Below are positions 20,080-30,393 of a stretch of DNA of 64,000 nt, one piece after another; within the stretch, counting starts at the first letter, position 1; every line of letters starts with the position of its first letter. The stretch spans positions 1 through 64,000 of the forward strand of contig NZ_LWEH01000255.1 of assembly GCF_001635455.1 (NCBI RefSeq). The letters are read 5' to 3'. Below the pieces are notes generated by a model that was not told the DNA's origin, made no database searches, and saw nothing but the letters and a program-made list of their open reading frames with translations. Both the position numbers and the translations under genes were made by a program. The DNA comes from Vibrio sp. HI00D65. Lineage in GTDB: Bacteria > Pseudomonadota > Gammaproteobacteria > Enterobacterales > Vibrionaceae.

Positions 20080-22641
20080 TTAGAGCAGTTTCTTCAAGCG
20101 GTACAACTCTTCCAGTGCTTGGCGTGGCGTCAGATCGTCAGGATCCACGTTCGCTAATGCTTGCTCTACTTCGCTTGGTTCCGGGATAAGGCTCAGTTGG
20201 TTCCCAATATCAACGCCGCTCGGCTTCGATGTAGGAGACTCAATGCTCAACGCTTCAAGTTGTGTCAGTTTCGCACGAGCGTTCTTGATCACTGCTTTTG
20301 GTACACCAGCCAATCCTGCAACCGCTAGGCCGTAAGACTTACTTGCTGCACCTTCTTGAACTGCGTGCATGAAGGCGATGCTGTCACCGTGCTCTACTGC
20401 GTCTAAGTGAACGTTGGCCAGTGTTGGAATCTGGTTTGGTAGTTCGGTTAGCTCAAAGTAGTGTGTCGCAAACAGTGTCATCGCATTGATTTGATTCGCT
20501 AGCCATTCTGCACTTGCCCAAGCTAGAGATAGACCATCGTAAGTACTGGTACCACGACCGATTTCATCCATCAGCACCAAGCTGTTTGGTGTTGCGTTGT
20601 GCAGGATGTTGGCAGTCTCAGTCATCTCAACCATGAAGGTTGAGCGACCAGACGCTAGATCGTCCGATGCGCCAATTCGAGTAAAGATGCGGTCGATAGA
20701 GCCAATAGTTGCACTTTCTGCTGGAACATAACAACCGATATGTGCCATTAGCGCGATAAGTGCTGTCTGGCGCATGTAAGTCGATTTACCACCCATGTTT
20801 GGACCTGTAATGATCAGCATTTTACGCTTGTCGTTAAGGTCAATTGGGTTAGCAATGAATGGTTCATCCATGACTTGCTCAACCACAGGGTGGCGGCCTG
20901 CTTGGATTTGGACGCCAGCAGATTCAGTCATGCTCGGACGACAATAATCGAGTGTGTCTGCACGCTCGGCTAAGTTCTGTAAGACATCAAGCTGGGATAC
21001 AGAAGAGGCGATGTTTTGTAGTCGCTCTAAATGTGGCAGTAGCAAATCAAACAGCTCTTCCCATAACTGCTTCTCGATAGCCAGAGCTTTCGACTTAGAG
21101 TTTAGAACTTTGTCTTCGTGCTCTTTTAGCTCAGGAATAATGTAGCGCTCAGCGTTCTTTAGTGTTTGACGGCGTACATAGTGTGGCGGCACAAGGTGGC
21201 TTTGCCCGCGGCTTACCTGAATAAAGAAACCGTGTACGTTGTTGTAGCCAACCTTAAGTGTGTCGATACCATGGCGCTCACGCTCTTCTTTCTCCAATTG
21301 ATCAAGGAATTCAGTTGCACCAGCAGCTAGGTTACGCCATTCGTCTAGTTCGGCATTGTAGCCTTCAGCGATCACACCACCGTCGCGGATAACCACGGGT
21401 GGGTTTTCTTTGATGGCTCGCTCTAATAGGTCTGATACTTCATCCAAAGGAGAAGCATATTGAGCAAGTTGAGTTAGGTATGGGTGCTTAAGTTGGGTTA
21501 GCGTTTCTGCAAGTTCTGGTAGATACTCCATCGCTTGACGAAGTCGCGCCATATCACGTGGGCGAGCCGAGCGAAGTGCCAGTCGAGCTAAGATACGCTC
21601 AATATCACCAATCTGTTTTAGTGTTGGCTGCAGCTCAGTGAATAGCGCCAAATCTTTCATCTCACCAATCGCGTCTAGGCGTTGGTTAAGAGCCGAGATA
21701 TTGCGCATTGGTTGATGTAACCAACGCTTGAGCATACGGCTACCCATTGCGGTTGCTGTGTGATCCAGAACTTCAGCAAGAGTGTTGTCGGTGCCACCGC
21801 CAAGGTTTTGCGTGATCTCCAGGTTGCGGCGAGTCGCAGCATCAAGGATCACCGAGTGATCTTGCTTGTCCATTGTCAGTGAACGAATATGCGGTAGCGC
21901 AGTTCGTTGGGTATCTTTCACATATTGAATAAGGCAGCCGGCTGCACACAAGCCAAGTTTCGCGCCTTCAACGCCAAAACCAACAAGGTCACGAGTGCCA
22001 AACTGTTGGTTCAACTGCTGCTTAGCGGTATCTAATTCAAATTCCCATACTGGACGACGACGATTGCCTGTGCGGCTTGCCATTAATTCAACGGGTTCGA
22101 AATCTTCAGGGAACAACAACTCACGCGGAGAGGTTCTCTGCAGCTCTGCTGCCATTGCTTCTTCGGTTTCTGGTTCACACAGTTGGAATCGGCCAGAGGT
22201 AATGTCTAACGTCGCGTAACCAAACTTGCCGTTGTGATGGTAAATAGCGGCGATTAAGTTGTCGACGCGTTCAGAAAGCAGTGCTTCATCGGTTACGGTA
22301 CCCGGTGTCACGATACGTACTACCGCTCGCTCGACAGGACCTTTTGAAAGTGCTGGATTACCAATCTGTTCACAAATTGCTACGGATTCACCGAGTTGCA
22401 CTAACTTTGCTAGGTACCCCTCAACGGCATGGTATGGGACGCCGGCCATTGGGATTGGTTCGCCATTTGAAGAGCCGCGTTTAGTCAGTGAAATATCGAG
22501 GAGTTGAGACGCTTTTTTTGCGTCATCGTAGAAAAGCTCGTAGAAATCGCCCATGCGGTAGAACAGCAGAATTTCTGGGTTTTCTGACTTCAGTTTTAGG
22601 TACTGCTGCATCATGGGAGTATGTTTTTGATCGGCTTTCAC
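20080..22641 (-). CDS. mutS: DNA mismatch repair protein MutS
   Basis: Recognises mismatches and starts methyl-directed repair with MutL and MutH. The 853-aa protein has the mismatch-binding Phe-x-Glu motif (F33, E35 in GDFYELF) in domain I, then connector and lever domains. The ABC-type ATPase has Walker [10 protein letters not shown] near residue 615, Walker [17 protein letters not shown], and ATHYFELT. The C-terminus has the helical dimerisation tail ending [12 protein letters not shown]. Length and order are normal. It is next to pncC and recA, as in many gammaproteobacteria. Confidence 0.97.
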   Translation of the reverse strand: MKADQKHTPMMQQYLKLKSENPEILLFYRMGDFYELFYDDAKKASQLLDISLTKRGSSNGEPIPMAGVPYHAVEGYLAKLVQLGESVAICEQIGNPALSKGPVERAVVRIVTPGTVTDEALLSERVDNLIAAIYHHNGKFGYATLDITSGRFQLCEPETEEAMAAELQRTSPRELLFPEDFEPVELMASRTGNRRRPVWEFELDTAKQQLNQQFGTRDLVGFGVEGAKLGLCAAGCLIQYVKDTQRTALPHIRSLTMDKQDHSVILDAATRRNLEITQNLGGGTDNTLAEVLDHTATAMGSRMLKRWLHQPMRNISALNQRLDAIGEMKDLALFTELQPTLKQIGDIERILARLALRSARPRDMARLRQAMEYLPELAETLTQLKHPYLTQLAQYASPLDEVSDLLERAIKENPPVVIRDGGVIAEGYNAELDEWRNLAAGATEFLDQLEKEERERHGIDTLKVGYNNVHGFFIQVSRGQSHLVPPHYVRRQTLKNAERYIIPELKEHEDKVLNSKSKALAIEKQLWEELFDLLLPHLERLQNIASSVSQLDVLQNLAERADTLDYCRPSMTESAGVQIQAGRHPVVEQVMDEPFIANPIDLNDKRKMLIITGPNMGGKSTYMRQTALIALMAHIGCYVPAESATIGSIDRIFTRIGASDDLASGRSTFMVEMTETANILHNATPNSLVLMDEIGRGTSTYDGLSLAWASAEWLANQINAMTLFATHYFELTELPNQIPTLANVHLDAVEHGDSIAFMHAVQEGAASKSYGLAVAGLAGVPKAVIKNARAKLTQLEALSIESPTSKPSGVDIGNQLSLIPEPSEVEQALANVDPDDLTPRQALEELYRLKKLL

Positions 22642-22765
22642 AGTTAACTTCTTTCGTTTATTTCTATTGCGGCTTAGGATACGTGAAAGCGTTTCGTGCG
22701 AAAAGCGGCTGAAGCGAAAAGATGCGTATCCAAATGTTCTAATGGTAAATAAAGGGAAGCTGATA

Positions 22766-23260
22766 ATGCAGATGACTCAAGATCTTAGTGAAAAACTCGG
22801 ACTGTTGCTTGCAGAGCACAATCAGGTGTTGGTCACCGCCGAGTCTTGTACTGGTGGCGGTGTAGCAAGTGCGGTAACGGATATCGCGGGCAGCTCTGCT
22901 TGGTTTGATCGCGCTTTTGTCACGTATAGCAATGAAGCAAAGCAAGAGATGATTGGCGTACAGTTAGAAACCGTAGTGGAATTTGGTGCGGTCAGCGAAC
23001 CTGTCGTCATAGAAATGGCTAAAGGTGCGCTAGAGCATTCGAACGGAACCATCGCGGTGTCAATTAGTGGTATTGCAGGCCCTGGTGGCGGTACTGACGA
23101 GAAGCCCGTTGGTACGGTATGCTTTGCTTGGAAAGCGCTAAGTGGTTGGAATAAAGTGGAAACGTATGTATTTGATGGTGACAGATCACAAGTACGCCAA
23201 CAAGCCACCCACCATGCCCTGCAAGTTATTTATGATTACCTATCAATGGAAGACAAGTAA
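22766..23260 (+). CDS. pncC: Nicotinamide-nucleotide amidase PncC (CinA C-terminal family)
   Basis: Deamidates NMN to nicotinate mononucleotide in the pyridine nucleotide cycle. The 164-aa protein is the stand-alone CinA C-terminal domain: [20 protein letters not shown] near residues 22-40, [17 protein letters not shown], and [19 protein letters not shown]. The frame is open from 22667, but that extension crosses the mutS promoter region. ATG at 22766 follows GGGAAG at good spacing; ATG 22772 is an alternative. It is divergent from mutS and precedes recA. Confidence 0.93.
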   Translation: MQMTQDLSEKLGLLLAEHNQVLVTAESCTGGGVASAVTDIAGSSAWFDRAFVTYSNEAKQEMIGVQLETVVEFGAVSEPVVIEMAKGALEHSNGTIAVSISGIAGPGGGTDEKPVGTVCFAWKALSGWNKVETYVFDGDRSQVRQQATHHALQVIYDYLSMEDK

Positions 23261-23289
23261 CATTTGTACAAATTATTTTCATACAGGTA

Positions 23290-23317
23290 TGGACACTGTA
23301 TGAATCAACAGTATAAT
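23290..23317 (+). promoter_or_regulatory. recA promoter with LexA (SOS) box
   Basis: TGGACA (-35, 23290-23295) and TATAAT (-10, 23312-23317) are 16 bp apart. The spacer is exactly CTGTATGAATCAACAG (23296-23311), a CTG-N10-CAG LexA box, so bound LexA would block polymerase. The layout is the same as at E. coli recA. Confidence 0.92.
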
Positions 23318-23400
23318 AAAGCCAATTAGTCACCCCTATGTGGGTTAGAAATAGATTCTAAATCGCTTGTTTCACGACAACCGATTACCTGGAGATAGTA

Positions 23401-24441
23401 ATGGACGAGAATAAACAAAAAGCGTTAGCCGCAGCCCTTGGTCAGATTGAAAAACAATTTGGTAAAGGCTCTATCATGCGTCTTGGTGACAACCGTACAA
23501 TGGATGTAGAAACAATTTCTACTGGTTCTCTATCTCTAGATATCGCACTAGGTGCTGGTGGTCTGCCGATGGGTCGTATCGTTGAAATTTATGGTCCAGA
23601 ATCTTCAGGTAAAACAACGCTAACACTTGAGCTGATTGCTGCAGCACAAAAAGTAGGTAAAACCTGTGCTTTCGTTGATGCTGAGCACGCACTAGACCCT
23701 ATCTACGCTCAAAAGCTTGGTGTTGATATCGATGCACTTCTTGTTTCTCAACCAGATACTGGTGAACAAGCTCTAGAAATCTGTGATGCTCTAGCGCGTT
23801 CTGGTGCTATCGACGTATTGGTTGTCGACTCAGTAGCGGCACTAACACCAAAAGCTGAAATCGAAGGCGAAATGGGCGACAGCCACATGGGTCTTCAAGC
23901 TCGTATGCTTTCTCAAGCGATGCGTAAGCTGACTGGTAACCTTAAGCAGTCTAACTGTATGTGTATCTTCATTAACCAAATCCGTATGAAGATTGGTGTA
24001 ATGTTTGGTAACCCAGAAACCACAACGGGTGGTAATGCACTTAAGTTCTACGCGTCTGTTCGTCTTGATATTCGCCGTACTGGTTCTATCAAAGAAGGTG
24101 ACGAGATCGTTGGTAACGAAACGCGTATTAAGGTTGTTAAGAACAAGATTGCAGCACCGTTTAAGCAAGCTGAAACTCAAATCCTATACGGCCAAGGCTT
24201 TAACCGTGAAGGTGAGCTGATTGATCTAGGTGTTAAGAACAAGCTAGTTGATAAAGCAGGAGCTTGGTACAGCTACAAAGGCGATAAGATCGGTCAAGGT
24301 AAATCGAACTCTTGTAAGTTCCTACGTGAAAACCCAGAGATCGCTCTAGAGCTAGATACTAAACTTCGTGAACTACTACTGACTCCTGCTGTTCTTGACG
24401 AGAAAGAAGCAGAAAAAGAAGAAGAGAACGAAGAGTTTTAA
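23401..24441 (+). CDS. recA: Recombinase RecA
   Basis: Forms filaments on single-stranded DNA for strand exchange and triggers LexA self-cleavage. The 346-aa protein has Walker A GPESSGKT (65-72), [10 protein letters not shown], the Walker B region [19 protein letters not shown], loop motifs with MRKLTGNLK and [25 protein letters not shown] split across the core, and an acidic tail (EKEEENEEF). The ATG follows GGAGATAGT. Its LexA-controlled promoter is visible. The regulator gene recX, normally just downstream in vibrios, is not present here. Confidence 0.98.
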   Translation: MDENKQKALAAALGQIEKQFGKGSIMRLGDNRTMDVETISTGSLSLDIALGAGGLPMGRIVEIYGPESSGKTTLTLELIAAAQKVGKTCAFVDAEHALDPIYAQKLGVDIDALLVSQPDTGEQALEICDALARSGAIDVLVVDSVAALTPKAEIEGEMGDSHMGLQARMLSQAMRKLTGNLKQSNCMCIFINQIRMKIGVMFGNPETTTGGNALKFYASVRLDIRRTGSIKEGDEIVGNETRIKVVKNKIAAPFKQAETQILYGQGFNREGELIDLGVKNKLVDKAGAWYSYKGDKIGQGKSNSCKFLRENPEIALELDTKLRELLLTPAVLDEKEAEKEEENEEF

Positions 24442-24471
24442 TCCAAATCGTTACTCTTAGCTAAGAACTTG

Positions 24472-24500
24472 AAGCCTCGCATTGCATGCGGGGCTTTCTT
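24472..24500 (+). terminator. Rho-independent terminator of recA
   Basis: An 11-bp stem (AAGCCTCGCAT/ATGCGGGGCTT, one G-U) with loop TGC is followed by TTCTT, about 30 bp past the recA stop. Strong termination here fits the absence of recX from the transcript. Confidence 0.85.
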
Positions 24501-24605
24501 ATTGGCTGAAACATTCTCCGCACTTCCTCCGTTTCTCATTGCGACGTTCGCTATTTACAAGCTCCCTTAAAACTAAGCCACTGATGTCTTGAACGACAAA
24601 ATCAT

Positions 24606-25493
24606 TTATTGCTGTGGGTTACCTTTGCAGTAAAAGGACTCCAGTAACGGAGTAATAATGGATGGATAAATATTGAGGCTGTCTAGCTTCTGTTTGAAGA
24701 TACTTTGACTCTTTCGATTGTTGGTAAAAACAAAAGCATACATTGAAATGATGTTGTCTCGGAAAGCTGAATTAGTGATGCGAATGTAGATACTTTTTAC
24801 ATTGCACTGCGATAGCTCGAGGTGATTGATGTATGAGGTCATTTTGGAGTCAGTGATTGTATTTGATTGGTCATGAACATAAAGTGTGCCACTACCAAAG
24901 GGATAGGACTGGTAGTTGTCTTTATCTAAAAATGGCGCTTGCTCTTTGTTGTAATGAATGGAGTAGTAGGCGACCAATATGATGCCAAGCCACAGGGCAC
25001 ATAAATTTAACGTAAATTGACGAGGAAACTTGGTTTTCGTTTTCTGAGTACTGACTGGTTGCTGTAAATCTGGGCTTATTTTTTCTTCATTAATGCCAGT
25101 GCCAGCATCCGCCAATTCAAGTTGCACTTCCGCCTCAACTAAAGGCTTAATTTCTTCAACCTTCAGAGCTTGTTGCCTTGGTGAAATCACCAATAAATAA
25201 CCTTGCTTACTGATTGTTTTGAGTTCTAACTCATTAGTATCTAAATTTCTGAATACTTTACGAATATAACTAATGGTGTTGGTTAGGGACTGATCGGTAA
25301 CCAACACACCTTGCCAACACTCTTCAAATAACTCTTCTCGCGAAACGCATCTATCTTGGTGCTTTAACAAGTACAACAGAACTTTGAACGGCAGAGGGCG
25401 CATGCTGACCGTGATATCCGCGGGATGGTGAGTCAGTGTCCTTATCTCAATATCAATAGTGATGGAATCGGTGATATTACGCATTTGATTCAT
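24606..25493 (-). CDS. ToxR-like membrane-bound transcriptional regulator
   Basis: A 295-aa protein with ToxR-type architecture. The N-terminal winged-helix OmpR/ToxR DNA-binding domain (about residues 10-105) has the typical core REELFEECW, SLTNTISYIRKVFRN and ISKQGYLL. An acidic linker follows (about 108-158), then a single TM helix (about 161-179) and a periplasmic domain of about 115 residues. The periplasmic part has two cysteines, C230 and C289, which could form a disulfide as in ToxR. It is not ToxR itself: residues outside the DNA-binding fold are unfamiliar. The target genes are unknown; the divergent 92-aa gene and downstream tpx are candidates. An alternative start is Met4. Confidence 0.8.
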   Translation of the reverse strand: MNQMRNITDSITIDIEIRTLTHHPADITVSMRPLPFKVLLYLLKHQDRCVSREELFEECWQGVLVTDQSLTNTISYIRKVFRNLDTNELELKTISKQGYLLVISPRQQALKVEEIKPLVEAEVQLELADAGTGINEEKISPDLQQPVSTQKTKTKFPRQFTLNLCALWLGIILVAYYSIHYNKEQAPFLDKDNYQSYPFGSGTLYVHDQSNTITDSKMTSYINHLELSQCNVKSIYIRITNSAFRDNIISMYAFVFTNNRKSQSIFKQKLDSLNIYPSIITPLLESFYCKGNPQQ

Positions 25494-25723
25494 GGGCTTA
25501 GTAATTTAAATGAAGTTCATTTTGGCGGGCGGTACTTTAAGCATAGGAGGGCTGTCTGTAACTGTAAAATCTCATTGGTTATATAAAGATTACATTTAGC
25601 TATGTTGTTATGTTTTTGTTTGGCAATGGTTTGTGGTGGGAACGAGGGCTGGTTGCTAACGTAATGCCGCCTCGAGCTTGGGTGATAGCTTGACTTCTAA
25701 TCGTTGTTTTAAAGGTAATTTGG

Positions 25724-26002
25724 ATGCCAGAAATTAAACAGAAAAACTCTCAATCGGTGAATCAGCTGTTACAAGAGTATAAGGACGTCACTTCCATAGA
25801 GTCCTTTCAACTGGATGTTGTTCAGTCTCTTACTAAGATTTTTATCGATAAAGAGAAGAGCCTTGAACGCTGCGACAAGGTGACCTTACTCAAGGTTGCT
25901 CAGGAGCATATTGATCAAGAAATTGATTTCTCTCTTTCTGTTGGTTTCGACGATGCGGTTCCTATCCTCAATCAAATACGAAAAGTAATCGAAGCTGCCT
26001 AA
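25724..26002 (+). CDS. Hypothetical 92-aa protein
   Basis: Not recognised. The product is a soluble, probably helical protein with no signal peptide or TM segment. It has one cysteine (RCDKV) and acidic and basic residues spread evenly. ATG at 25724 follows AAAGGT, at a longer than ideal distance. It is divergent from the ToxR-like gene with a 230-bp gap and lies 163 bp ahead of tpx. Coding is supported by the full-length open frame and Vibrio-like codon use, but there is no functional clue. Confidence 0.6.
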   Translation: MPEIKQKNSQSVNQLLQEYKDVTSIESFQLDVVQSLTKIFIDKEKSLERCDKVTLLKVAQEHIDQEIDFSLSVGFDDAVPILNQIRKVIEAA

Positions 26003-26165
26003 GCGTTGAATTTGCGCCGAGGGTTAATAAACGTTTTTACTGACTCCACCGGTGTAAATTACGGATGACATATAGAGAAGAGATGTTCGATTTGAATGTC
26101 TTTAGATAATAGCAACACAGTCAGCTAGAACAGCTATTTTAAGAATTACATTGAAAGGAATAAAC

Positions 26166-26672
26166 ATGAACACAGTGACATTTGTGGGCGATAAAATCGC
26201 ACTAGCAGGTAACTTCCCACAAAAAGGTGAAGTACTTACTACACCAGCAATGACATCGGTATCGTTAGCACCACTGACGATTTCAGAAAAAAAAGCTGAT
26301 TTTAAACTGATCTACTTGTTCCCAAGCGTTGATACACCAGTATGTTCAAGCAGCACTAAGGTAATCTCTGAACTAGCAGAGCTAAAATCAGAGTCAGTGG
26401 ATGTATACACGGTTTCAACCGATCTACCATTTGCGCTTGCTCGTTACCAAGAGAGCGAGGGTGTGGAAGGCGTGGAGCAGCTATCAGTATTCAAAAGTCC
26501 AGAGCTGTTAAAAGCATTCGGTACACAGTTTGAAGAGCATGCACTATCTGGCTTGTCAGCTCGTGCAGTTATCCTACTAGATGCGAACAATGTAGTTTTA
26601 CACAGCGAACTGGTTTCGGAAGTAACTGAAGAGCCAAACTACAACGCTATTGTTGAAGCTCTGAAAGCTTAA
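26166..26672 (+). CDS. tpx: Thiol peroxidase Tpx, one-cysteine variant
   Basis: Peroxiredoxin that reduces peroxides. The 168-aa protein aligns over its length with Tpx: PSVDTPVCSSS with peroxidatic Cys60, STDLPFALARY, and SGLSARAVILLDANN. The resolving cysteine of classical Tpx (E. coli Cys95, in the motif after DLPFA) is Gln95 here (CAA codon), and the protein has no other cysteine. It must therefore work by a one-cysteine mechanism with an external thiol, if active. The frame opens at 26151, but ATG 26166 after AAAGGAA fits Tpx. It lies in the unusual recA-alaS interval. Confidence 0.9.
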   Translation: MNTVTFVGDKIALAGNFPQKGEVLTTPAMTSVSLAPLTISEKKADFKLIYLFPSVDTPVCSSSTKVISELAELKSESVDVYTVSTDLPFALARYQESEGVEGVEQLSVFKSPELLKAFGTQFEEHALSGLSARAVILLDANNVVLHSELVSEVTEEPNYNAIVEALKA

Positions 26673-26855
26673 TCATAGCGAGAGGCCTTGGTGAATTTTG
26701 GGCACCAAGGCTTCACCGTTAATTAGGCGAAACTGTATGGATTACAATATTTTGCTGAACCTAAGCAGGTTTCAGTCTACGCTTATAATTCCAATGCTTG
26801 CTGAGGATAATAGGCAAGTAAGTAGAGAATTAAATCAGATACAAGGTGTCACGCA

Positions 26856-27344
26856 TTGATAAAACCTAAGCCTGCAATTTTTGTCATGATTTCAGCGTTA
26901 GGTGCATTGATTCTGGCAATTGTCTTACTCATTCAACCTATCTCTTTAAGAGGGAGCCAGTGGGCATGTAACCTCAAACACTTGGGCTTTGTTACGCCAT
27001 CGTATGCGCGGTACTCTGAGTTGAATGAATTTATGCTGTACTCGTTTAGTTCTGACGAAGATTTTTTTGTTAGCGATAGGATTCAAACTCTGAATCAGCA
27101 CGGGGTAGTTGAAACGGCAGAGGTTGTGTTTGTCGGGAAATATACATTGCAAGATAACCATTTAGAAATGGTGTTTAATGAAGTGAACTTCAGGCATAAA
27201 CATCCGAATGACATGATCAATCGTAATCAGGCACTGTATAAGGGTTTTACGATTCAATACGATATTGAATTGGATGGTGATTTTCTTTACCTGTTCTCAG
27301 CTAATAACAGCGAAGAGTTCAATCATATCTGTACTAAGCGCTAG
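26856..27344 (+). CDS. Hypothetical membrane-anchored protein with two exported cysteines
   Basis: No family recognised. The 162-aa product has one N-terminal TM helix (about residues 7-27) after a short basic end, so the rest (about 130 residues) should be periplasmic. It has two cysteines, C38 and C159, near the two ends of that domain, able to pair. The start is TTG at 26856 with AAGGTG 7 nt upstream; an in-frame ATG ten codons later would cut into the TM helix. Its layout resembles small partners of ToxR-like regulators such as ToxS only in broad shape; a link with the ToxR-like gene nearby is speculation. Confidence 0.65.
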   Translation: MIKPKPAIFVMISALGALILAIVLLIQPISLRGSQWACNLKHLGFVTPSYARYSELNEFMLYSFSSDEDFFVSDRIQTLNQHGVVETAEVVFVGKYTLQDNHLEMVFNEVNFRHKHPNDMINRNQALYKGFTIQYDIELDGDFLYLFSANNSEEFNHICTKR

Positions 27345-27596
27345 TCTTCCCAAATCATCCACTCCTAGCGCAAGTGCTTGCTTGTCAATGTTTACTAAAG
27401 CTTCTCCCATCAACATTCACCCTACCGTTTTTCTTCATATCTACTTGTCACAACCTAGTTGAATATTCTTCAGTTTCGCTAATTCCAACTAAAATCCTAC
27501 CCAAGGGCGTCTTTTCTACAAGAAAACTAGTCGAAGCCTTAACCATGATCTACAATACGGCAAAATTTTAACTCGACTATTTTCAGGAAGAGCTGC
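27345..27596. other. Intergenic region before alaS without recX
   Basis: This 252-bp gap shows no gene and no fragment that I can recognise as recX, which commonly sits between recA and alaS. No clear promoter of alaS is seen. Confidence 0.4.
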
Positions 27597-30179
27597 ATGT
27601 ACATGAGCACTGATGAGGTTCGCAACGCGTTCCTTAAGTTCTTTGAGAGCAAAGGACACCAAATCGTAGACAGTTCATCGTTAGTTCCACATAACGATCC
27701 AACCCTGCTATTCACTAACGCAGGTATGAACCAATTCAAAGATTGTTTCTTAGGCGCCGAAAAGCGTGCCTACACTCGAGCGACTACGGCTCAACGTTGT
27801 GTACGTGCTGGCGGTAAACACAATGACCTTGAAAACGTAGGTTTCACGGCTCGTCACCACACATTCTTTGAAATGCTTGGTAACTTCAGCTTTGGTGATT
27901 ACTTTAAAGAAGACGCGATTGCGTTTGCTTGGGAATTCCTAACAGAAACTCTACAACTGCCAAAAGATCGTCTATTGGTAACGGTATATGAGACAGATGA
28001 CGAAGCATTCGATATCTGGAACAAGAAAGTAGGTGTACCTGCTGACCGTATCGTTCGCATCGGCGACAAAGAAGGCGGTAAACAGTTCGAGTCTGACAAC
28101 TTCTGGACAATGGGTGACACAGGTCCTTGTGGTCCATGTACTGAGATTTTCTACGATCACGGTGAGCACATTTGGGGCGGCCGTCCAGGTACTCCTGAAG
28201 AAGATGGTGACCGTTTCATCGAGATCTGGAACAACGTATTCATGCAGTTCAACCGTCACGCAGACGGCACAATGGAACCGCTACCTAAGCCTGCTGTTGA
28301 TACAGGTATGGGTATTGAGCGTATCTCTGCAATCATGCAAGGCGTTCACTCAAACTACGAAATCGATGTATTCCAAAAGCTAATCAAAGCAACGGCTGAA
28401 ACGATCGGTTACGAAGACCTATCAAACCAGTCGCTACGCGTTATCGCTGACCACATCCGTTCTTGTTCATTCCTGATCGCTGATGGCGTTATGCCTTCAA
28501 ATGAAGGTCGTGGTTACGTTCTACGTCGTATTATCCGTCGTGCAGTCCGTCACGGTAACAAGCTAGGTGCACAAGGCGTATTCTTCCACAAACTTGTGGG
28601 TGTACTAGCTGAAGTAATGGGTTCTGCAGCAGACGAGCTGAAGAAGCAACAAGAGCTTGTTGAAAAAGTACTTCGTATCGAAGAAGAGAACTTTGGTCGC
28701 ACACTAGAGCGCGGCATGGTTATCCTGAACGAAGCACTAGACGCACTTGAAGGCAAAGAGCTAGACGGTGAAACAGTATTCAAACTTTACGATACCTACG
28801 GCTTCCCAGCTGATTTAACTAACGACGTAGCTCGTGAGCGTGACTTCACTATTGATGAAGAAGGCTTCGAGAAGGCGATGGAAGTTCAGCGTCAGCGTGC
28901 ACGTGAAGCTGGCCAATTCGGCACTGACTATAACGCGACTATCAAAGTGGAAACTAACACTGAGTTCTGTGGCTACACAGGTACAGAAGGTGCTGGTGAG
29001 ATCTCTGCACTGTTCGTTGAAGGTGAAGAGGTTGCTTCTCTGTCTGCGGGCGATAAAGCAATCATCATCCTTGAAGAGACGCCATTCTACGCTGAATCAG
29101 GCGGTCAATGTGGTGATACAGGTACGCTAAAAACTGCGTCTGGTCTTTTCAAAGTTGAAGACACTCAAAAACTAGGTAACGCATTTGCACACCACGGTGA
29201 GCTAGTGGAAGGTGTGTTCGCGAAAGGGGATAAAGTAGAAGCTACAGTAGACGCTGAGCGTCGTGCTGCTATCTCACTTAACCACTCTGCAACTCACTTA
29301 CTTCACGCTGCACTGCGCGAAGTTCTTGGTGAGCACGTGGCTCAAAAAGGTTCTTTGGTTAAGCCTGACAACCTACGTTTTGACTTCTCTAACCTTGAAG
29401 CGGTAACACCTGAACAACTTAAAGAAGTAGAGCGTTTGGTTAACGCGCAAGTTCGTAAGAACCATACAATTGAAACAAACATCATGGACATCGAGTCAGC
29501 GAAAGAAAAAGGTGCGATGGCACTGTTTGGCGAGAAGTACGATGATGAAGTGCGCGTTCTGTCTATGGGCGATTTCTCTACCGAGCTTTGTGGTGGTATC
29601 CACGCAAGCAACACTGGTGACATTGGCCTGTTCAAGATCACTTCTGAAGGTGGTATCGCAGCGGGTATTCGCCGTATCGAAGCGGTAACGGGTGAAGCTG
29701 CACTAGATGCAGTAGAAGCTCAAGCTAACGCTTACGAAGAGAAACTAGCTGAGTCAGCTAAGAAAGCGAAATCTCTAGAGAAAGAAATCCAACTACTTAA
29801 AGAAAAGATGGCTGCAGCTGAAAGTGCAAATATCATGGGCAAAGTAGAAGAGATCTCTGGTACCAAGGTATTGGTTGCTGCTATTGAAGGTGCAGACAAC
29901 AAGAACCTACGTACTATGGTTGATAACGCTAAAAACCAAGTGGGTAGCGGCATCATCCTGATCGCTAACGTGGCAGAAGGTAAAGTTGGCTTGATTGCTG
30001 GTGTAACTAAAGATCTTATCGGCAAAGTAAAAGCGGGCGACCTAGTTAAGATGGTTGCAGAGCAAGTTGGCGGTAAAGGTGGCGGTCGCCCAGATATGGC
30101 TCAAGCGGGCGGTACTGACGTTGAAGCACTACCTGAAGCGCTTAAATCTGTACGTACTTGGCTAGAAGAGCGTCTTTAA
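27597..30179 (+). CDS. alaS: Alanine-tRNA ligase
   Basis: Charges tRNA-Ala and edits mischarged Ser/Gly. The 860-aa protein has the class II catalytic core (about 1-460), with [19 protein letters not shown] near the start and the ALGNF-like motif [11 protein letters not shown]. The editing domain zinc site has HSATHLLH and [13 protein letters not shown], and the C-terminal oligomerisation domain has a [12 protein letters not shown] motif. Length is normal (E. coli 876). ATG at 27597 follows AGGAAGAGCTGC; ATG 27603 is possible. Confidence 0.97.
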   Translation: MYMSTDEVRNAFLKFFESKGHQIVDSSSLVPHNDPTLLFTNAGMNQFKDCFLGAEKRAYTRATTAQRCVRAGGKHNDLENVGFTARHHTFFEMLGNFSFGDYFKEDAIAFAWEFLTETLQLPKDRLLVTVYETDDEAFDIWNKKVGVPADRIVRIGDKEGGKQFESDNFWTMGDTGPCGPCTEIFYDHGEHIWGGRPGTPEEDGDRFIEIWNNVFMQFNRHADGTMEPLPKPAVDTGMGIERISAIMQGVHSNYEIDVFQKLIKATAETIGYEDLSNQSLRVIADHIRSCSFLIADGVMPSNEGRGYVLRRIIRRAVRHGNKLGAQGVFFHKLVGVLAEVMGSAADELKKQQELVEKVLRIEEENFGRTLERGMVILNEALDALEGKELDGETVFKLYDTYGFPADLTNDVARERDFTIDEEGFEKAMEVQRQRAREAGQFGTDYNATIKVETNTEFCGYTGTEGAGEISALFVEGEEVASLSAGDKAIIILEETPFYAESGGQCGDTGTLKTASGLFKVEDTQKLGNAFAHHGELVEGVFAKGDKVEATVDAERRAAISLNHSATHLLHAALREVLGEHVAQKGSLVKPDNLRFDFSNLEAVTPEQLKEVERLVNAQVRKNHTIETNIMDIESAKEKGAMALFGEKYDDEVRVLSMGDFSTELCGGIHASNTGDIGLFKITSEGGIAAGIRRIEAVTGEAALDAVEAQANAYEEKLAESAKKAKSLEKEIQLLKEKMAAAESANIMGKVEEISGTKVLVAAIEGADNKNLRTMVDNAKNQVGSGIILIANVAEGKVGLIAGVTKDLIGKVKAGDLVKMVAEQVGGKGGGRPDMAQAGGTDVEALPEALKSVRTWLEERL

Positions 30180-30197
30180 GTTTAAGTAATTGATACA

Positions 30198-30230
30198 AAG
30201 ATGCCCAATCAGTTGATTGGGCATCTTTTA
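30198..30230 (+). terminator. Rho-independent terminator of alaS
   Basis: A near-perfect stem, AAAGATGCCCAATCA with its complement, has a very short loop and is followed by TTTTATTTT, about 20 bp after the alaS stop. Confidence 0.88.
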
Positions 30231-30272
30231 TTTTGCCTATTGGAAGAGTATCTAAACCAGGTTTGATTGAGA

Positions 30273-30320
30273 TTAGCCAAGAAGTCTAATGTCAACGTTA
30301 GACTTCTTGGTTAATTTTTT
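30273..30320 (+). terminator. Second strong hairpin with U-run before the aspartate kinase
   Basis: Arms 30273-30289 and 30298-30314 pair over 17 bp with one G-U, loop 8 nt, then six T residues. It lies only 43 bp after the alaS terminator and 74 bp before the kinase start. It could be a fail-safe terminator or an attenuator. A weaker GC-rich hairpin (GCTTCGC/GCGGAGC, 30324-30343) and seven T residues follow. Confidence 0.65.
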
Positions 30321-30393
30321 ATTGCTTCGCCATGACGCGGAGCATGTGTTTTTTTGTCATATATAGACATTGGTCTTGGGAAGGTGAGGACGG

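Noticed and set aside
27345..27596. Remnant of recX before alaS
   Set aside because: I could not find any RecX-like reading frame fragment on either strand in this gap.
30231..30393. Lysine riboswitch in front of the aspartate kinase
   Set aside because: The free space is too short after the alaS terminator and the conserved multi-helix core is not visible; only simple hairpins are seen.
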